Part shown: positions 50,500 to 61,654 of the stretch, in pieces
How the letters are laid out: every line of letters begins with the position of its first letter
Numbering within the stretch: the stretch's first letter is position 1
Translations under genes and position numbers: made by a program
NCBI RefSeq assembly: GCF_026745355.1
Contig: NC_079209.1
Span: 7,604,984 to 7,668,983, forward strand
From: Beta vulgaris subsp. vulgaris
Lineage: Eukaryota > Streptophyta > Magnoliopsida > Caryophyllales > Amaranthaceae
Direction of reading: 5' to 3'
DNA: 64,000 nucleotides
The notes under the pieces: model-generated
Databases searched by the model: none
What the model was told of the DNA's origin: nothing
What the model saw: only the letters and a program-made list of their open reading frames with translations

Positions 50500-50950
50500 T
50501 GGCATTGGTGAAGCAAAACAAAAATGATCTAGCTGCAACTACTCCTATGGCCAATGTAGCAGGTACATGTCTTATTACATGTCATAATTCTAGATGGATC
50601 ATAGATAGTGGGGAAACATACCACATATGTTCAAATCTTGAACTATTTGATTCTTATCATACTTTTAACAAAGAACCAAATACTATTACAGTAGCTGATG
50701 GTAAACAAGTAGAAACGAAGCATATTGGTTCTGTTAAACTTGAAAATGGAGTTTTACTAGAGAAAGTGCTACATGTGCCTGGGTTGCATTTCAATTTGAT
50801 ATCTACTCATAAGTTATGTACTGATATGAATTGTGACATCATCTTTTCCAATGACAAATGTATGATTCAGGGACACTCTTAGAAAGATTCTCTAGTTCTT
50901 GGTAAATTAGATGCCGGTTTGTATGTTGTTGAGCATGATGCAGCATAGCA
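50496..50950 (+). pseudogene. Copia protease region (broken)
   Basis: Aspartic protease that would process the polyprotein. The catalytic triplet is visible in WIIDSGET at about 50596-50619; the family normally has DSGA, so Ala is replaced by Glu. GVLLEKVLHVPGLHFNL (about 50749-50800) is the standard downstream block. Stops at 50879 (TAG) and 50946 (TAG) end the frame. Confidence 0.88.
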
Positions 50951-50965
50951 GCTTCTATTCAGTCC

Positions 50966-51848
50966 ATGACAAGTTTAGCAATAGTGAGTGAGGAAGCAAA
51001 GTTATGGCACCCGAGGCTTGGTCACTTACCATTTAATAAATTGCATCATATAGATCCTAAATTTCCTATAAATAATTGTTACCCTGACATCATTTGTCAA
51101 GTGTGTCCTAGTGCTAAACACACTAGGAAACCTTTTCTTGTTAGCACCACTTTGAGTACTCATTACTTTGATCTTTTACATGTAGACACATGGGGTCCCT
51201 ACAAAGTCAAAACTCATGATAACTTTGTATATTTTCTAACTGTGGTTGATGATTTGTCTAGACATACTTGGACTTTTCTCATGAGTAATAAAACTGAAGC
51301 TGTTGATATCTTGGAATATTTGGTGCACATGATTCTTACTCAATTTCATGTTTCTGTTAAATGTATAAGAACTGACAATGCCAAGGAGTTATGTGAAGGC
51401 AAGATACTCTCTCTTTTTTCACTCTCATGGGATCTTACACCAGAAAAGTTGCACAGATTTCCCCCAACAAAATGGGGTAGTAGAGAGAAAACATAGGCAT
51501 CTCTTGGAGACTGCCAGGGCTCTTTTCTTTCAATCAAGTGTCCCAGCTGCATATTGGGGTGAGTGCTTGCTCACTGCCACACATCTCATCAACAGGATGC
51601 CCCTCAGCTGCCTCAATCACATTTCTCCTTATGAAAAGCTTCATGGTAACAAGCCTAGTTTAACTCACTTAAAGGTGTTTGGCTGCCTTGTTTTTGTATC
51701 CATCATTAAAGCTCATAGAGCTAAGTTTGATTCTAGAGCAATCCCTTGTGTTCACTTAGGCTATCTTACAGGACAAAAGGCCTACAAATTGCTTAATCTG
51801 GAAACAAATAAAATATTTGTTTCTAGATCGAGATGTCATTTTTCATGA
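50966..51848 (+). pseudogene. Copia integrase (frameshifted)
   Basis: Pre-integrase zinc finger: LWHPRLGHLPFNKLHH (about 51002-51050) and CQVC (about 51098-51109), giving the HHCC pattern. Catalytic core: first Asp in LHVDTWGP (about 51176-51199), second in RTDNAKEL (about 51368-51391), and the Glu in NGVVERKHRHLLETA (about 51472-51516), which is in another frame because of a shift near 51400-51460. The tail ends at 51846-51848. Confidence 0.9.
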
Positions 51849-52243
51849 AAAACACTTGCCATTCCATAATACACAACCTGTTCCTTCTTCTTTCTCTATT
51901 TTTCTTCCCACTCATACTAACTCAGTTTCTTTCTTCCCTATTGATATTCCTGATGCTTTATCACCATTCTATGATCCACTTTCATTAAACTCACCTCTCA
52001 CCAATTCAACCTGATCCATCTTCTCACCCTGATCCATCTTCTGTTTCTCCCTCTCACCAACCCAGTCCTTCTGCTCCTCACCTTCTTTCTGATGACTATA
52101 GAAGATCTAGTAGATCTCATACCCAACCAGCTTGGTTATCTGACTATGTTTGCACTACCATTCATTCTCATTGGTGCAACTTAGTTAGTTATGATTCTTT
52201 CCCTCCTTCTTCTAAAGCTTTCAACTCTCAAATTTCTAACCTT
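51849..52243 (+). pseudogene. Copia integrase-RT linker
   Basis: Low-complexity Ser/Pro/His-rich linker typical between integrase and RT in Copia polyproteins, broken into frames at 51817-52014 and about 52140-52243 with several stops between. Confidence 0.7.
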
Positions 52244-53712
52244 ATGGAACCAGTTAGCTATCTTGAAGCATCTCAGCATCCAGAGTGGGTAGATGCAATG
52301 CATAAAGAATTAGAAGCTTTAGCTTCTAATCACACATGGGAAGTAACCACTATTCCTAAAGGCAAGAAAGCCATTGGGTGCAAGTGGGTTTTTAAGGTGA
52401 AATTAAAGAAAGATGGGACCTTGGACAGATATAGAGCTAGATTGGTGGCAAAAGGGTATACCCAGAAGTATGGATTGGACTATGCAGAGACTTTTTCACC
52501 TGTTGTTAAAATGGCAACAGTGAGGTGTATCTTAGCCCTTGCAGCTTTAATTTGCTTGGCCTTTACACCAACTTGACATCAACAATGCCTTCCTTCATGG
52601 TACTTTACACGCAGAAGTTTATATGCAGATGCAAGAAGGGGTTCCTAATCCAGAAAGAAAAGTGTGCAGACTTATCAAGTCACTTTATGGGCTAAAACAT
52701 GCTAGCAGGCAATGGTTTGCTAGGCTTCATTCTGAATTAGAACAGCAAGGTTTTGTGCAAAGTAAAAATGACTACTCTCTTTTCATCCACAATGGTGATT
52801 CTAGTATGTGTTTTGCAGCTGTGTATGTGGATGATATAATACTTATTGGGCCTAATCTCACTCTCATCCTTCATCTGAAGAATCATTTGCATCAAGTCTT
52901 TAGTATCAAGGATTTGGGGCCATTAAGTCTTTTCTTGGGCATTGAAGTCTCCAGGATCTCAGATGGCATCATTTTAAGCCAAAGCAAGTTTACTAAGGAG
53001 TTGTTAGCTGACTCTAGCCTGGATGTCACTAAAACTACCAAGACTCCCCTTCCCTTATCTTTAAAACTTTTGGCTGAAGAAGGGGACTTCTACCATGATC
53101 CTAGCCATTACAGATGCTTGGTAGGAAAATTAAATTTCCTTACTCATACCAGGACAGACATATCTTTTGCAGTCCAAACTCTTAGCCAATTCCTTCAGGC
53201 TCCTAGAGTTCAACATCTCTCTGCCCTTCATCATCTCCTCAGATATGTTGCTAGCACTATTGGACAAGGCATTTTGTTACAAGCTTCTAAGCAGCTTACT
53301 CTTCGGGGGTATTCAAATTCAGATTGGGCTGCTTGTCCCAATTCTAGAAGGTCTGTCACTGGCTACTTAATAGGTTCTAGTCCTATTTCTTGGAAATCCA
53401 AGAAATAATCTACTGTTTCTAAGTCATCTTCAGAAGCAGAATATAGGGCTATGGTTGCTGCTGGCTCTGAAATAACTTGGCTGGTCAGGTTACTTAATGA
53501 ACTTGGGGTCACAGCTCTCACTCCTGTTAAACTCAGTTGTGATAATCAATCAGCCATTCATCTTGGTAAAAACCCAGTTCTACATGAAAGGACTATAAGC
53601 ACATTGTGCTGGATGTCCATTTCACCAGAGATAACGTCCTTGAAGGCTTTTTAGAGCTTACTTATGTTCCTACAGGAGATCAACTTGCTGATCTTTTAAC
53701 AAAGACTCTTCC
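52244..53712 (+). pseudogene. Copia reverse transcriptase and RNase H (broken)
   Basis: RT entry block [20 protein letters not shown] (about 52331-52390), [13 protein letters not shown] [11 protein letters not shown] (about 52433-52465), a frameshift near 52570, NAFLHG (about 52583-52600), then SLYGLKHASRQW (about 52681-52716) and the catalytic YVDD at about 52825-52836. RNase H: GYSNSDWAACPNSRRSVTGY (about 53308-53367) with the catalytic Asp, SSSEAEYRAM (about 53427-53456) with the Glu, and CDNQSAIHL (about 53540-53566) with the second Asp. TAA at 53406 sits where Gln is usual (KKQ), and a frameshift near 53600 breaks the C-terminus. Confidence 0.92.
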
Positions 53713-53769
53713 TTCTCCTTAGCTTGTTAAGTTGATGTCCAAGCTAGGTATGTCCTCACAGCCCACCCC

Positions 53770-53784
53770 TAGCTTGAGCGGGGG
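53770..53784 (+). other. polypurine tract
   Basis: TAGCTTGAGCGGGGG directly before the 3' LTR; the purine-rich end serves as plus-strand primer in LTR elements. Confidence 0.8.
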
Positions 53785-54066
53785 TATTGAAGCTACAGCT
53801 GTTGATGCTCCAAGCTGATCATACTCTCCATGCTGACGTGTAATAATTAGTTCAGTTAGTTGAGTTTGTTCTAACAACTTCATGATTTCTAGGAAGTTAG
53901 TTATAATCAGTTAGAGGGTCTTATTACATCATCTTCTGTAATAAGAAGGTCTATATATACCTTGCTAAGTTCATTTTCTGTATTTCATTCAAATAATTAC
54001 AAATGAAATGAAATCTCTCTATTCTCTCTCTACATTTCTTGTTTCCAAATATTAAGATTCATTACA
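53785..54066 (+). repeat. Copia 3' LTR
   Basis: 282 bp, TATTGAAGCTACAG to ATTCATTACA, followed by the target duplication CCATA. About 10 substitutions from the 5' LTR and no indels. Confidence 0.95.
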
Positions 54067-54071
54067 CCATA

Positions 54072-55530
54072 ACCACCAATCGCCTACCACAACCGCCACC
54101 ACTATTAACCACCTAGCACAAGCGCCACCAATAGCAACCCCACCATCGTCGATCTCCTTCTTTCTCTCTCCTTCATCTTCATCTTCTCTCCTCCCTTATC
54201 TTCATCTTCTCTGCACCAAACCTGGAATAAGGAAATGAACAAAAGCAGATCTTTGTCGGACGTCTCTGTCTTCGTCTTTGTAGATCTCCTTATTTCTCCC
54301 TCCTTCGTCTTTGTTGTTTATTTTGGTGAATTTTTAATGATTTGTTGTATATTTTTTTGTTTTTTTGTTTTTGTTTAGGGTTAGATTTATCTTTCCTATC
54401 CTCTTTGATGGTGAGGTTGTGTTTGAAGAATTTCTGAATGAATTTTCTGGGTGCTTTTTTCTCACATAGAAGCATTGGGTCTTTGTTAATCGAGGCGTAA
54501 AATGATATGAAAGGAACAAAAGATTCCCAAACTTCCTTTGTACTGAACTCGTTGAAGATGATGGTTGTTCTGATGGCAGTGGTGGCGGGATTATGATGGT
54601 GGTGGTTGTGGTGGGGTGGTAGGTTGTTGTGGCAGGGTGGTGGTGGCTGGCCGTGGCAGGGTGGTGCTGGTGAATCCCAGGTGGTGCTGGAATGAACTAG
54701 TTGTATTATTAATTAATTCAATCACATACCTTCCCCATCTAATAATACACTAAGAAAAATTATCTCAGAGTCAGTGAGTCAAAAAGTGTAACATCTAATT
54801 TGATGCAAATTAGAACCAACCTTCATTTTACAACAAATATTAATGCTTTCTCTATACATCATTTAATTGTATCAAAACAACCTCAAGAATAATCCATAGA
54901 TCCTCTCGAAAAAGATCAACAAGGAAAAATGTTCAATAGACTACCTGAAATACTAATCAATAATTCAATATCGCCACACCATAGTTGACAGTAATATATT
55001 TGTGTAGTACACATCTCTTATTCATAACTCCATGAAATTTATGGAAGGAGTAACCCAAACAAACCAATAAATCAGATTTTGCACCCAAAAGCACAAACAT
55101 AACAATCAAATTGTTCTTTAGCCCTTTTCCTCCCTATGAAATTACTGCAATATTTGATAATATTGTATATTAGTATTCCCTTCGGGTTTTTTTATTATTA
55201 TTATAGATTTTCCTACTTTTTTCGTGTAAGTTCGCTTTGGCGCTTTGAGAATATTTTTTATTATTTTTGCTTTATTCCTTATATGCTGAGGCTTTTCTCC
55301 ATTCCACAATATCTTATCCTACTTGTTGTACCCACATAGTTTTATACTCTCTCATAACCACAATCTCTCTCCTTGTCTACGTATTCATTGAGTTAGCATA
55401 CAATTAGGGATTAACTTTTTGCATTTTTCACCTTGAATAACCTCATATGTTTTTTTTTTCACATTTAAGGATCTAAGTCCACTATTCCATTGAGTTAATC
55501 CCACCAAATTAACCAATGTTGATTTTCAAA
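54072..55530. other. intergenic or unclassified repeat interior
   Basis: Begins with CCACCA-rich sequence (54067-54150) and holds a GGTGGTGG-rich stretch at 54550-54690 that could pair with it. Together with the C-rich sequence left of the Copia element this may be an unclassified element into which Copia jumped. The remainder is AT-rich. No gene. Confidence 0.4.
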
Positions 55531-56615
55531 CCAACAAAGATAGAAAACGATTTTTTCACCAAATACCCCCGATAAATTGAAAAATTCACCATATACCCTC
55601 AATGTTTCAGATATTCACCATATACCCTTGAGTTTTCAACAAGATGTCCTTTTTCTAACTAACGTTAACTCACCGTTAGCTTTATTTACTATTTTGCCAT
55701 TATTAACCCTAAACCCTAACCCTAATCTAACTCTAACCTTAAGCCTAATCTAACCTCTAACCCACTCTCCCCTCCCCTCCACCCCAGTCCCCCACCCCTC
55801 CGCTCCACCTCGGGCCAACTCCCCACCCCTCCGCTCCACCCAGCCCCTCACCTCTCCCCTCCACCTCAGGCCAACTCCTCACCCCTTCCCCCTTCCCCCT
55901 CCCCACTCCCCACTCCCCACTCCCCTCTACCTCCGCAGCCCCCACCCACCCCTTCCTCCTCCCCCTAACACCCTAGTCCCCCTTAATTTTGCCGGAAAAA
56001 CGTACCCCAAAGAAATCCAAGGCCCCCCATTTTCGCAATCTCTCTGTCCTCTGGATTTCCCAAATCCCAACACACCACCGTGCTCGTCCCACCACAGCAC
56101 CACCCCCCCCCAACGATTTCCCCTACCCCTCGTCCTCCGCGATTTCAGACTGAAGAAGATCGAACAATGAAGAAAAGAAGAGAGAGAAAAAGCGCAACCC
56201 CCCGTCTATTTTTCTCTTTCCTCTTTTCTTCACTCTCGATTTTCTCTATCCTCTTTTCTTCTCCGTTCGATTTTCTTCACTGTTCGATCTTCTTCTCTCT
56301 TTATCGATTGACTCTCTACTGTCGACTCTTCGTCGGTTTTCCAAATCGATGTCTTCGCCCTATAATTTATTAATAACGTCCTAAATACAGTATTTTATAC
56401 TGTATATGTATACCTCCATTTCTTTTCATTTTTCTCTTATTTCCCTTCCTGTTTTCCTACCACCGCCACCACCAGTGGAGCTATCGGTGCCGCCACCACT
56501 AGAGCAAATGGAGCCGTACCACCAAGACCGTTGTCGCCATCACCAGAACCAAGTAAAAGCCAACAAATTACAGCAAAAAAACAAGAGAATCATATCAAAC
56601 CAACAAAATCAATAA
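55531..56615. repeat. partial copy of the long-TIR (MULE-like) element
   Basis: 55540-55760 resembles the left arm at 56618-56868: CGATTTTTTCACC, CACCATATACCCTC, a GTTAACTCACCGTTAG-like word, then CCCTAAACCCTAACCCTAAT, then a C-rich block (55755-55980). Both copies are preceded by AAACCAACAAA. The expected inverted right arm is not found before 56616, so this looks like a truncated or rearranged copy lying in tandem with the full one. Confidence 0.55.
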
Positions 56616-56884
56616 AAAACGATTTTTCACCATTTACCCCAGACAAATTTTTTTTGCACCATACACCCTTCAAGTTTCCAAATTGACCATATACCCTCAC
56701 TTTTCAAACAATACACTCACTTGCCCTTAATGACTAACGACGTTGAGGTCCGTTAGTCATTAACCACCTAATTCCTCCCAAATCCTAATTAACTAACTTA
56801 AACCTAAGCCAAACCCTAACCCTAAACCTAACCCTAATTCCTAATCTAATACCTTAACCCTAACCACCCATTACTACATTTTGA

Positions 56885-57110
56885 AGCAATTGCAACGGTA
56901 TAATGCAACAGTTGACCATAAAGCAACGGTCTATTGCAACAACATGTGCTAATGCAACACATTTTTGTAACGGACAGTGATATTGCAACGACTATTGCAA
57001 CATGTAGTGCTATTGCAACGACTTATTGCAACGGTTAAAGTGAACCGTTGCATTAAAATATTAAACGCAACATCATTTTAATCTATTGCAACGGTCGATC
57101 CAATAACTAA
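56885..57110. repeat. CACTA-2 left subterminal repeats
   Basis: About ten copies of TTGCAACGGT-like words, some as inverted pairs (for example TTGCAACGGTTAAAG with TGAACCGTTGCA at 57027-57053). The right-hand set is at about 60935-61320. Confidence 0.85.
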
Positions 57111-57659
57111 AGTCTAAAATTTTTGGCCATACGGCCCATACACATGCTGACTATTGATTTCCCTCCATATCCCTCATACTTTTTTTTCCTCCCGTCTTTG
57201 ACACAGGCACACAGCCACAACATAGACAATCAAAGACAAAAGGGAATCCCTAATTCGGTCCTGAACTCCTCATACTCGTCGGCTTCTGTTATTCTTCGCC
57301 GGGATAACTGCGCGAAGGGGAATCTAGTGTACTTGTAATAGCCTTAATTTTAAGAGTGTTTATTTAAAAGCTAATTATAATTATTAAGTTGATTATGTTT
57401 TGAAAATTTTTATTACATTTGAGTTGGAGTATGGATATATATTTTTGTTGTATTTGTAATACATTTATTTATTTATTTATTTAATTTTATGAAATTATTT
57501 ATATTATGTGTTTGTATTTTAGTTGTTTAAAATTATTTGAGTAGTATTTGTCGAAAGTTCCCAACCACAGTCGGTTTCCACTTTCATTCTTATCCATTGG
57601 TTTATTTTGAAACCCACAATACCCTTTTTGTCGGTTAAGGAAACAAAGCTAAACCCCTC

Positions 57660-58033
57660 ACCTCTCTTTCCCGTGTCTTGTATTCCCAAACCCCCAAAAC
57701 CCCAACCCCAGCGAAACCTAACCTCCTCTCTCTCGTTCGCCATCGCTGCTCGTCGGAATTTTCTAGTATCGTCGGCGTCCTAAGCTCACCGGAGCCGCGC
57801 TGTTTCGCAGCGGTTTACTTTTCTCTCTTCTTCTTTGTCCCGTTCGTGCTCTGTTCGTGGCTGTCCAGCAAGCGACTTGTTGATGCGCACTGTTCCGTCG
57901 ACGAATGACCGCTGGAATCTCGCCGTTAGCGCCGTGTTGTTGTCTCTCAGCCTCTCTGAAGCTTCGAAAATCTCCCTCAACCCCTCTGTTTCTCGGTTCT
58001 CCCCTGTTCTTCGCTGCTCTTATGAGCAGAGGT
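57660..58033 (+). other. leader/first-exon-like segment in CACTA-2 (origin unknown)
   Basis: GC-richer than its surroundings, with CCCCAAAACCCC and CTCTCTCTCGTTCGCC, an open stretch to about 58033, then a donor-like AGAGGTAAATC. It resembles the first exon of a captured gene, but the encoded peptide is not recognised. Confidence 0.4.
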
Positions 58034-58842
58034 AAATCATACCTCGTTTTTTTGTCTGATTTCTTTTGAAATCTACAAATTCAAGTTCAAGTTATTTCTT
58101 TGTTTGGTGTTGAGTAGTCTCTTAGTTCTCTGATTGAAGTGATTTTATAAATTGATATTGGTTTTGTTAATTTAGCTAAATCACTTATTTCAATTTGGGT
58201 CTTTTCACCTTCCTCCTTGATTTGCAAAATGAAGATAAGATTTTACTAAGTTTACTTGTGAGATTATTTGCAGAATTAGTTAAGGTAAAATTTAGAATAG
58301 TTATTGTTATTATTGTTGGTCTTAAGATTGTTCATAAGACTAGTTTGAGCATTACTATTAATATTGTTGTTGTTGGAGTAATTGGAGCTAGTTTATGGAA
58401 TTCATGTTGGTTAGTAGATGCTCAAAGAATACCAATGAGGTCAGATTTGTGAAATGAAGTTTCAAATTGAGTAATTTTTGAGATACTTTGGTTGCATTGT
58501 AGTGAAAGACTATTTATTGAATTGATGAATAAGCTTATATTAGAAGGAGCGAGTTTAACTAGTTTCCGAGTATAAAGATCCGTGAGTGGATTCTAATTGT
58601 TGTTGTTGTTGTTGTTAATGTGATCATGGACGTTAATGATTCTGCTCTCTCATGTATGTATGTATTTGTCCTTGACTCAGTGATCTGCCTGTGAGGATTC
58701 TAACATGTTCTGCTTTGCTGCTTAGTTGCCTCAACTTTCAGTTTTTTGAAAAGAGTGGGCCGTGTTAAATTCATTAATAAAGCTGAAGTTACACATTATA
58801 ATATGAAAATCATGATCTTACAATGTTAACTTTTTTTTACAG

Positions 58843-59071
58843 GCTCTTTCAGGTTCGAGGGAAGTTGTATGAGCTACTAGTTAATTGTATACCTCCAGAA
58901 ATCATACTGAAGCTAGGTGACGTAAAATGCTTCACTGCTATCACCTTCCTCTCCTTGTTGATTGTGACGTATCTTTACCCTAACAATGAATTTCAGAGGC
59001 TTCTTTCTGAGTTATTGAAGAAGTTGGATGCGGAATTGAAACATGAAGTTTCCCATTGAGCTGCCTATTAT
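58843..59071 (+). pseudogene. captured fragment of replication factor C subunit 3
   Basis: Two exon-like pieces match my memory of the C-terminal domain of plant RFC3, a clamp-loader subunit that places PCNA on DNA. The first, after the acceptor TTTTTTTTACAG, reads LFQVRGKLYELLVNCIPPEI (58843 to about 58912). The second, after the acceptor TTTCAG at 58996, reads RLLSELLKKLDAELKHEVSH and ends at a GTAAGT donor (59072). The 84 bases between them look like a short retained intron. A TGA at 59057-59059 stands where the family has Trp in the block HWAAYY, so the copy cannot encode the native end. Only a small part of the gene is present. The call rests on recalled family sequence. Confidence 0.8.
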
Positions 59072-59589
59072 GTAAGTCCTGCACTTCGAGTGCTAATTTG
59101 CTTTGTTACTTTAATTATGTGCTATAAATTGTTATCTGGCGTGTTATTTGCATTGAGTTACTTCTCCATCTACCAATGCGTTCTTTGTCCTTCATGAGGT
59201 ATTTGCAAGTAAGTTAAGCATATTTCCTCTTATACATGATGATTTATCAAAATTTTGAATGCTTTAAATCTTTTATTGAAACGTCTTGCGTTCTATCTTA
59301 TAATTATATGACAAAAGTGTTATAGCTTTCCCAAGAGGTCTGCTCTGTGATTCTGCTTTTTCTTCGTGTAAGGGTATCAGGGAAGATGGAGGAGATTTTA
59401 AAATTTCCAGACCTTTTCTGGAGTTCATAAGATCGCAAAGCAAACTAAATACCCTGTCAGATTTATAGCCTAGTTTTGACATTCCTTGTCGTGAATTGAA
59501 CATGGATGTAAAATAGAAAACATTCACTAATTTTATATCTTCAATTTGCTGTCATCCCTCTGACTCACGGGGAACCTCTACATTTTGCA

Positions 59590-59800
59590 GGCAACTCTTG
59601 ATGATTCTTTGTATGAACTTGCCGGGAAACTAGTAAGTAGTTTACATTAGGTGTTACTTTCAGTGGGTTAATCTCACCTTTTACCCATTTTCACATACAC
59701 AAAAAAAACTGCATTTCAGGTGAGTTGTCCGCTGAGAACTGGAAGAGAGTAGAAGCAGGCACCGACATAATCAGATGGAATGCAACACCCAAAGGAAGAT
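59590..59800 (+). other. further exon-like pieces, unidentified
   Basis: After TTTTGCAG, 59591-59630 reads ATLDDSLYELAGKL up to a GTAAGTAG donor. After GCATTTCAG, 59720-59800 reads GELSAENWKRVEAGTDII followed by RWNATPKGR. The splice signals and the open frame suggest captured exons of a third gene or more of the same gene; I do not recognise the protein. Confidence 0.4.
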
Positions 59801-59867
59801 GTACGTTGACTTTTACCCCAGCCAAAGGAAGATGTTGACTTTTACTTCTGTTGGATTTTTATGATAG

Positions 59868-60298
59868 GTTGGCATGATGGTTCAACAAACTATGAAACAA
59901 AGATTTGGAAAATGCTTGCTTGAATTAAGTGGAAATAATGCTATAACTGTCATGGATGATGCTGATATTAAGTTGGTTGCACGTTCTGTTCTCTTTGCGG
60001 CTGTTGGTACAACTGGTCAGCGCTGTACAACATGTCGTAGACTGGTAATCACATAACTATTATCTGAGTGACAGATTAGAATCAAGAGACTCACTCATGG
60101 TTAATCTTACGTTCTTTCGTCCTATTTGTTTAGTTGCTTCATGAAAGCATATACGAGAAGGTACTTGAGCAATTGCTTGATGTATACAAACAAGTGAAGA
60201 TAGGGGATCCACTAGAAAATGGTACCTTCCTTGGGCCATTGCATACTAAAGCATCAAGAGATAACTTCGTGAAGGGAATTGAGGTCATAAAGTCTCAG
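59868..60298 (+). pseudogene. captured ALDH7 (antiquitin-type aldehyde dehydrogenase) fragment
   Basis: Two exons with an 89-bp GT-AG intron. Exon one (59868-60044) begins after TATGATAG and reads [20 protein letters not shown], then SGNNAI, DDADI and [10 protein letters not shown]. The ELSGNNA block and the catalytic-Cys block GQRCTT are characteristic of family 7 aldehyde dehydrogenases, which oxidise stress-generated and lysine-derived aldehydes. Exon two (60134-60298) reads LLHESIYEKVLEQLLDVYKQ, then VKIGDP, LGPLH and GIEVIKSQ, up to a GTATGA donor. Both are free of stops (59 and 55 codons). Only this central part of a roughly 500-residue enzyme is present, so no active enzyme can result. 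The intron shows capture at DNA level, not from mRNA. Confidence 0.92.
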
Positions 60299-60934
60299 GT
60301 ATGACTCTTATAACCTTACTTTGGCTTTACCTTTTCCTGATTTTTTCACAACTAGTGGCTCCAAATACTTCTTAGTTAATGTCGTTCAAGGGTTTTGATT
60401 GAAGCACCAAAGTCTTACCTTGGCTTTGTCCCGTGACGATAGATTAGTCCCTTGTCTCTATGTATATTATTATAACCATATGTCATGCTTTATTAAACTT
60501 TTATATAATTCTATAGGTACAACAAGGAGTGGAAAATGTATGACATGAAGAACAATTGCAGTCGCACGAATGACAATTTTTGGCGGTGCATCTCGCTTAA
60601 ATGTGGAGCATGGTTTTTGAATTAATTAGGCAACTAGCTAGTAATCTTATTTTTTGGGAATATATTTACACTAGAAGTAGATATATTTAGATTGGAAGTA
60701 ACTTTATTAGGTGATCAAACTTCTTTTGGGATTTGATATATATACGATAGTACTATATATATTAAGTACTTGGTGTTGGAAATTGTCGAACGATTGGATG
60801 ACCTTGAATATATTTATGGGCCTTTTTGGAAATCTAAATTTTTATCATTAAGTTTATTTGGAATTTTTTTTTGAATTATTTCAACTTTGCATCAACATCA
60901 AGTTAACAGGTTAATATATACATATTTATAGATC

Positions 60935-61320
60935 CGTCGTTGCAATAGCCACAATATGGAAAAAAAATTGCAACGGTTCATGGGATACCATAGAGATGTT
61001 GCCTTAAACATTGAAATGTGTTGCATCATATGTGATGCAACGGTTCATGGGATACCATAGAGGTGTTGCATTAGACTATGAAATATGTTGCATCATATGT
61101 AATGCATTGGTTCGTGGGATACCATAGAGACGTTGCATTAGACAATAAACATGAGTTGCATTAGTACTATTGCAACGGTTATTTGGTGTTGCAACTGCCC
61201 GTTGCATTAGGTGTCCAAGACTGTTGCATTAGAGCTAATGCAAGGGCAGCAATAGTAACGGTTGTCGGAACGGTTATTGAGTCTATTGCAACGGTTATTG
61301 AGTCTATTGCAACGGATTTT
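60935..61320. repeat. CACTA-2 right subterminal repeats
   Basis: TTGCAACGGTT and GTTGCATTAG words repeat about twelve times. A longer unit containing ATGGGATACCATAGAG repeats three times (60980-61130), and ACGGTTATTGAGTCTATTGC twice (61270-61310). Confidence 0.85.
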
Positions 61321-61654
61321 AGGGGTTGCGTAGCTCATTTATGTAGTAGTGACCATTCCTCCCCCACCCTACCCCTCCCCCCACCCTCGTAGCCCCTTTC
61401 CCCCACCACCCCTCACAGCCCCCTCCCCAGCAGACCGATACCCGTTGTCCATCTCCCTCCCCCTCCCTTTTCCCTTGCAATCCCTCCCTCTCCTACTTAC
61501 CCTACGCAGGAATCCTTGTGCACCACACTGCACCCTACGGTGCAATCCCCTTCTTTTCTCCTCCTTCGTTTCTTCCCCTGCTTCTGTTCGAACACCATAA
61601 GCCTTCTGCCGCCGCACACTACTGCTGCCGCATGCAAATTTGCAAAAATCGCGA

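Larger units (their letters stand above)
48943..54066 (+). mobile_element. Ty1/Copia LTR retrotransposon, complete ends, dead coding
   Basis: A 5124-bp element with two 282-bp LTRs, an exact 5-bp target duplication CCATA (48938-48942, 54067-54071), a primer-binding site for initiator tRNA-Met, a polypurine tract, and gag, protease, integrase, RT and RNase H in Copia order (integrase before RT). The LTRs differ at about 10 of 282 positions by eye, so it is a moderately young insertion. All coding blocks have stops or frameshifts. Confidence 0.97.
56869..61351. mobile_element. CACTA-2: CACTA element carrying host gene fragments
   Basis: Left end CATTACTACATTTTGAAG (one change from CACTACTACA), right end GTAGTAGTG, with the exact 3-bp target duplication ACC at 56866-56868 and 61352-61354. 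Both ends carry subterminal arrays of TTGCAACGG (56885-57110; 60935-61320). No CACTA transposase is seen. The interior holds intron-bearing fragments similar to a replication factor C subunit (58843-59071) and ALDH7 (59868-60298), plus leader-like GC-rich sequence (57660-58033). This is the transduplication structure known from plant CACTA elements and Pack-MULEs. Confidence 0.9.

Noticed and set aside
49444..53712. An active Copia polyprotein
   Set aside because: Multiple stops and frameshifts in gag, protease, integrase and RT/RNase H.
55695..55735. CCCTAAACCCTAACCCTAA words suggesting a telomere or interstitial telomere
   Set aside because: Only a few degenerate units, repeated at 56810-56850 within arms of the same element; not a telomere tract.
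55740..55945. Gly-rich minus-strand frame, and similar Gly- or Pro-rich frames at 61349-61867
   Set aside because: Composition artefacts of C-rich and G-rich transposon arms.
58843..59071. A working replication factor C gene
   Set aside because: Only a short C-terminal part is present and a stop replaces a conserved Trp.
59868..60298. A working aldehyde dehydrogenase gene
   Set aside because: Only two internal exons are present, enclosed by CACTA ends with an exact target duplication.
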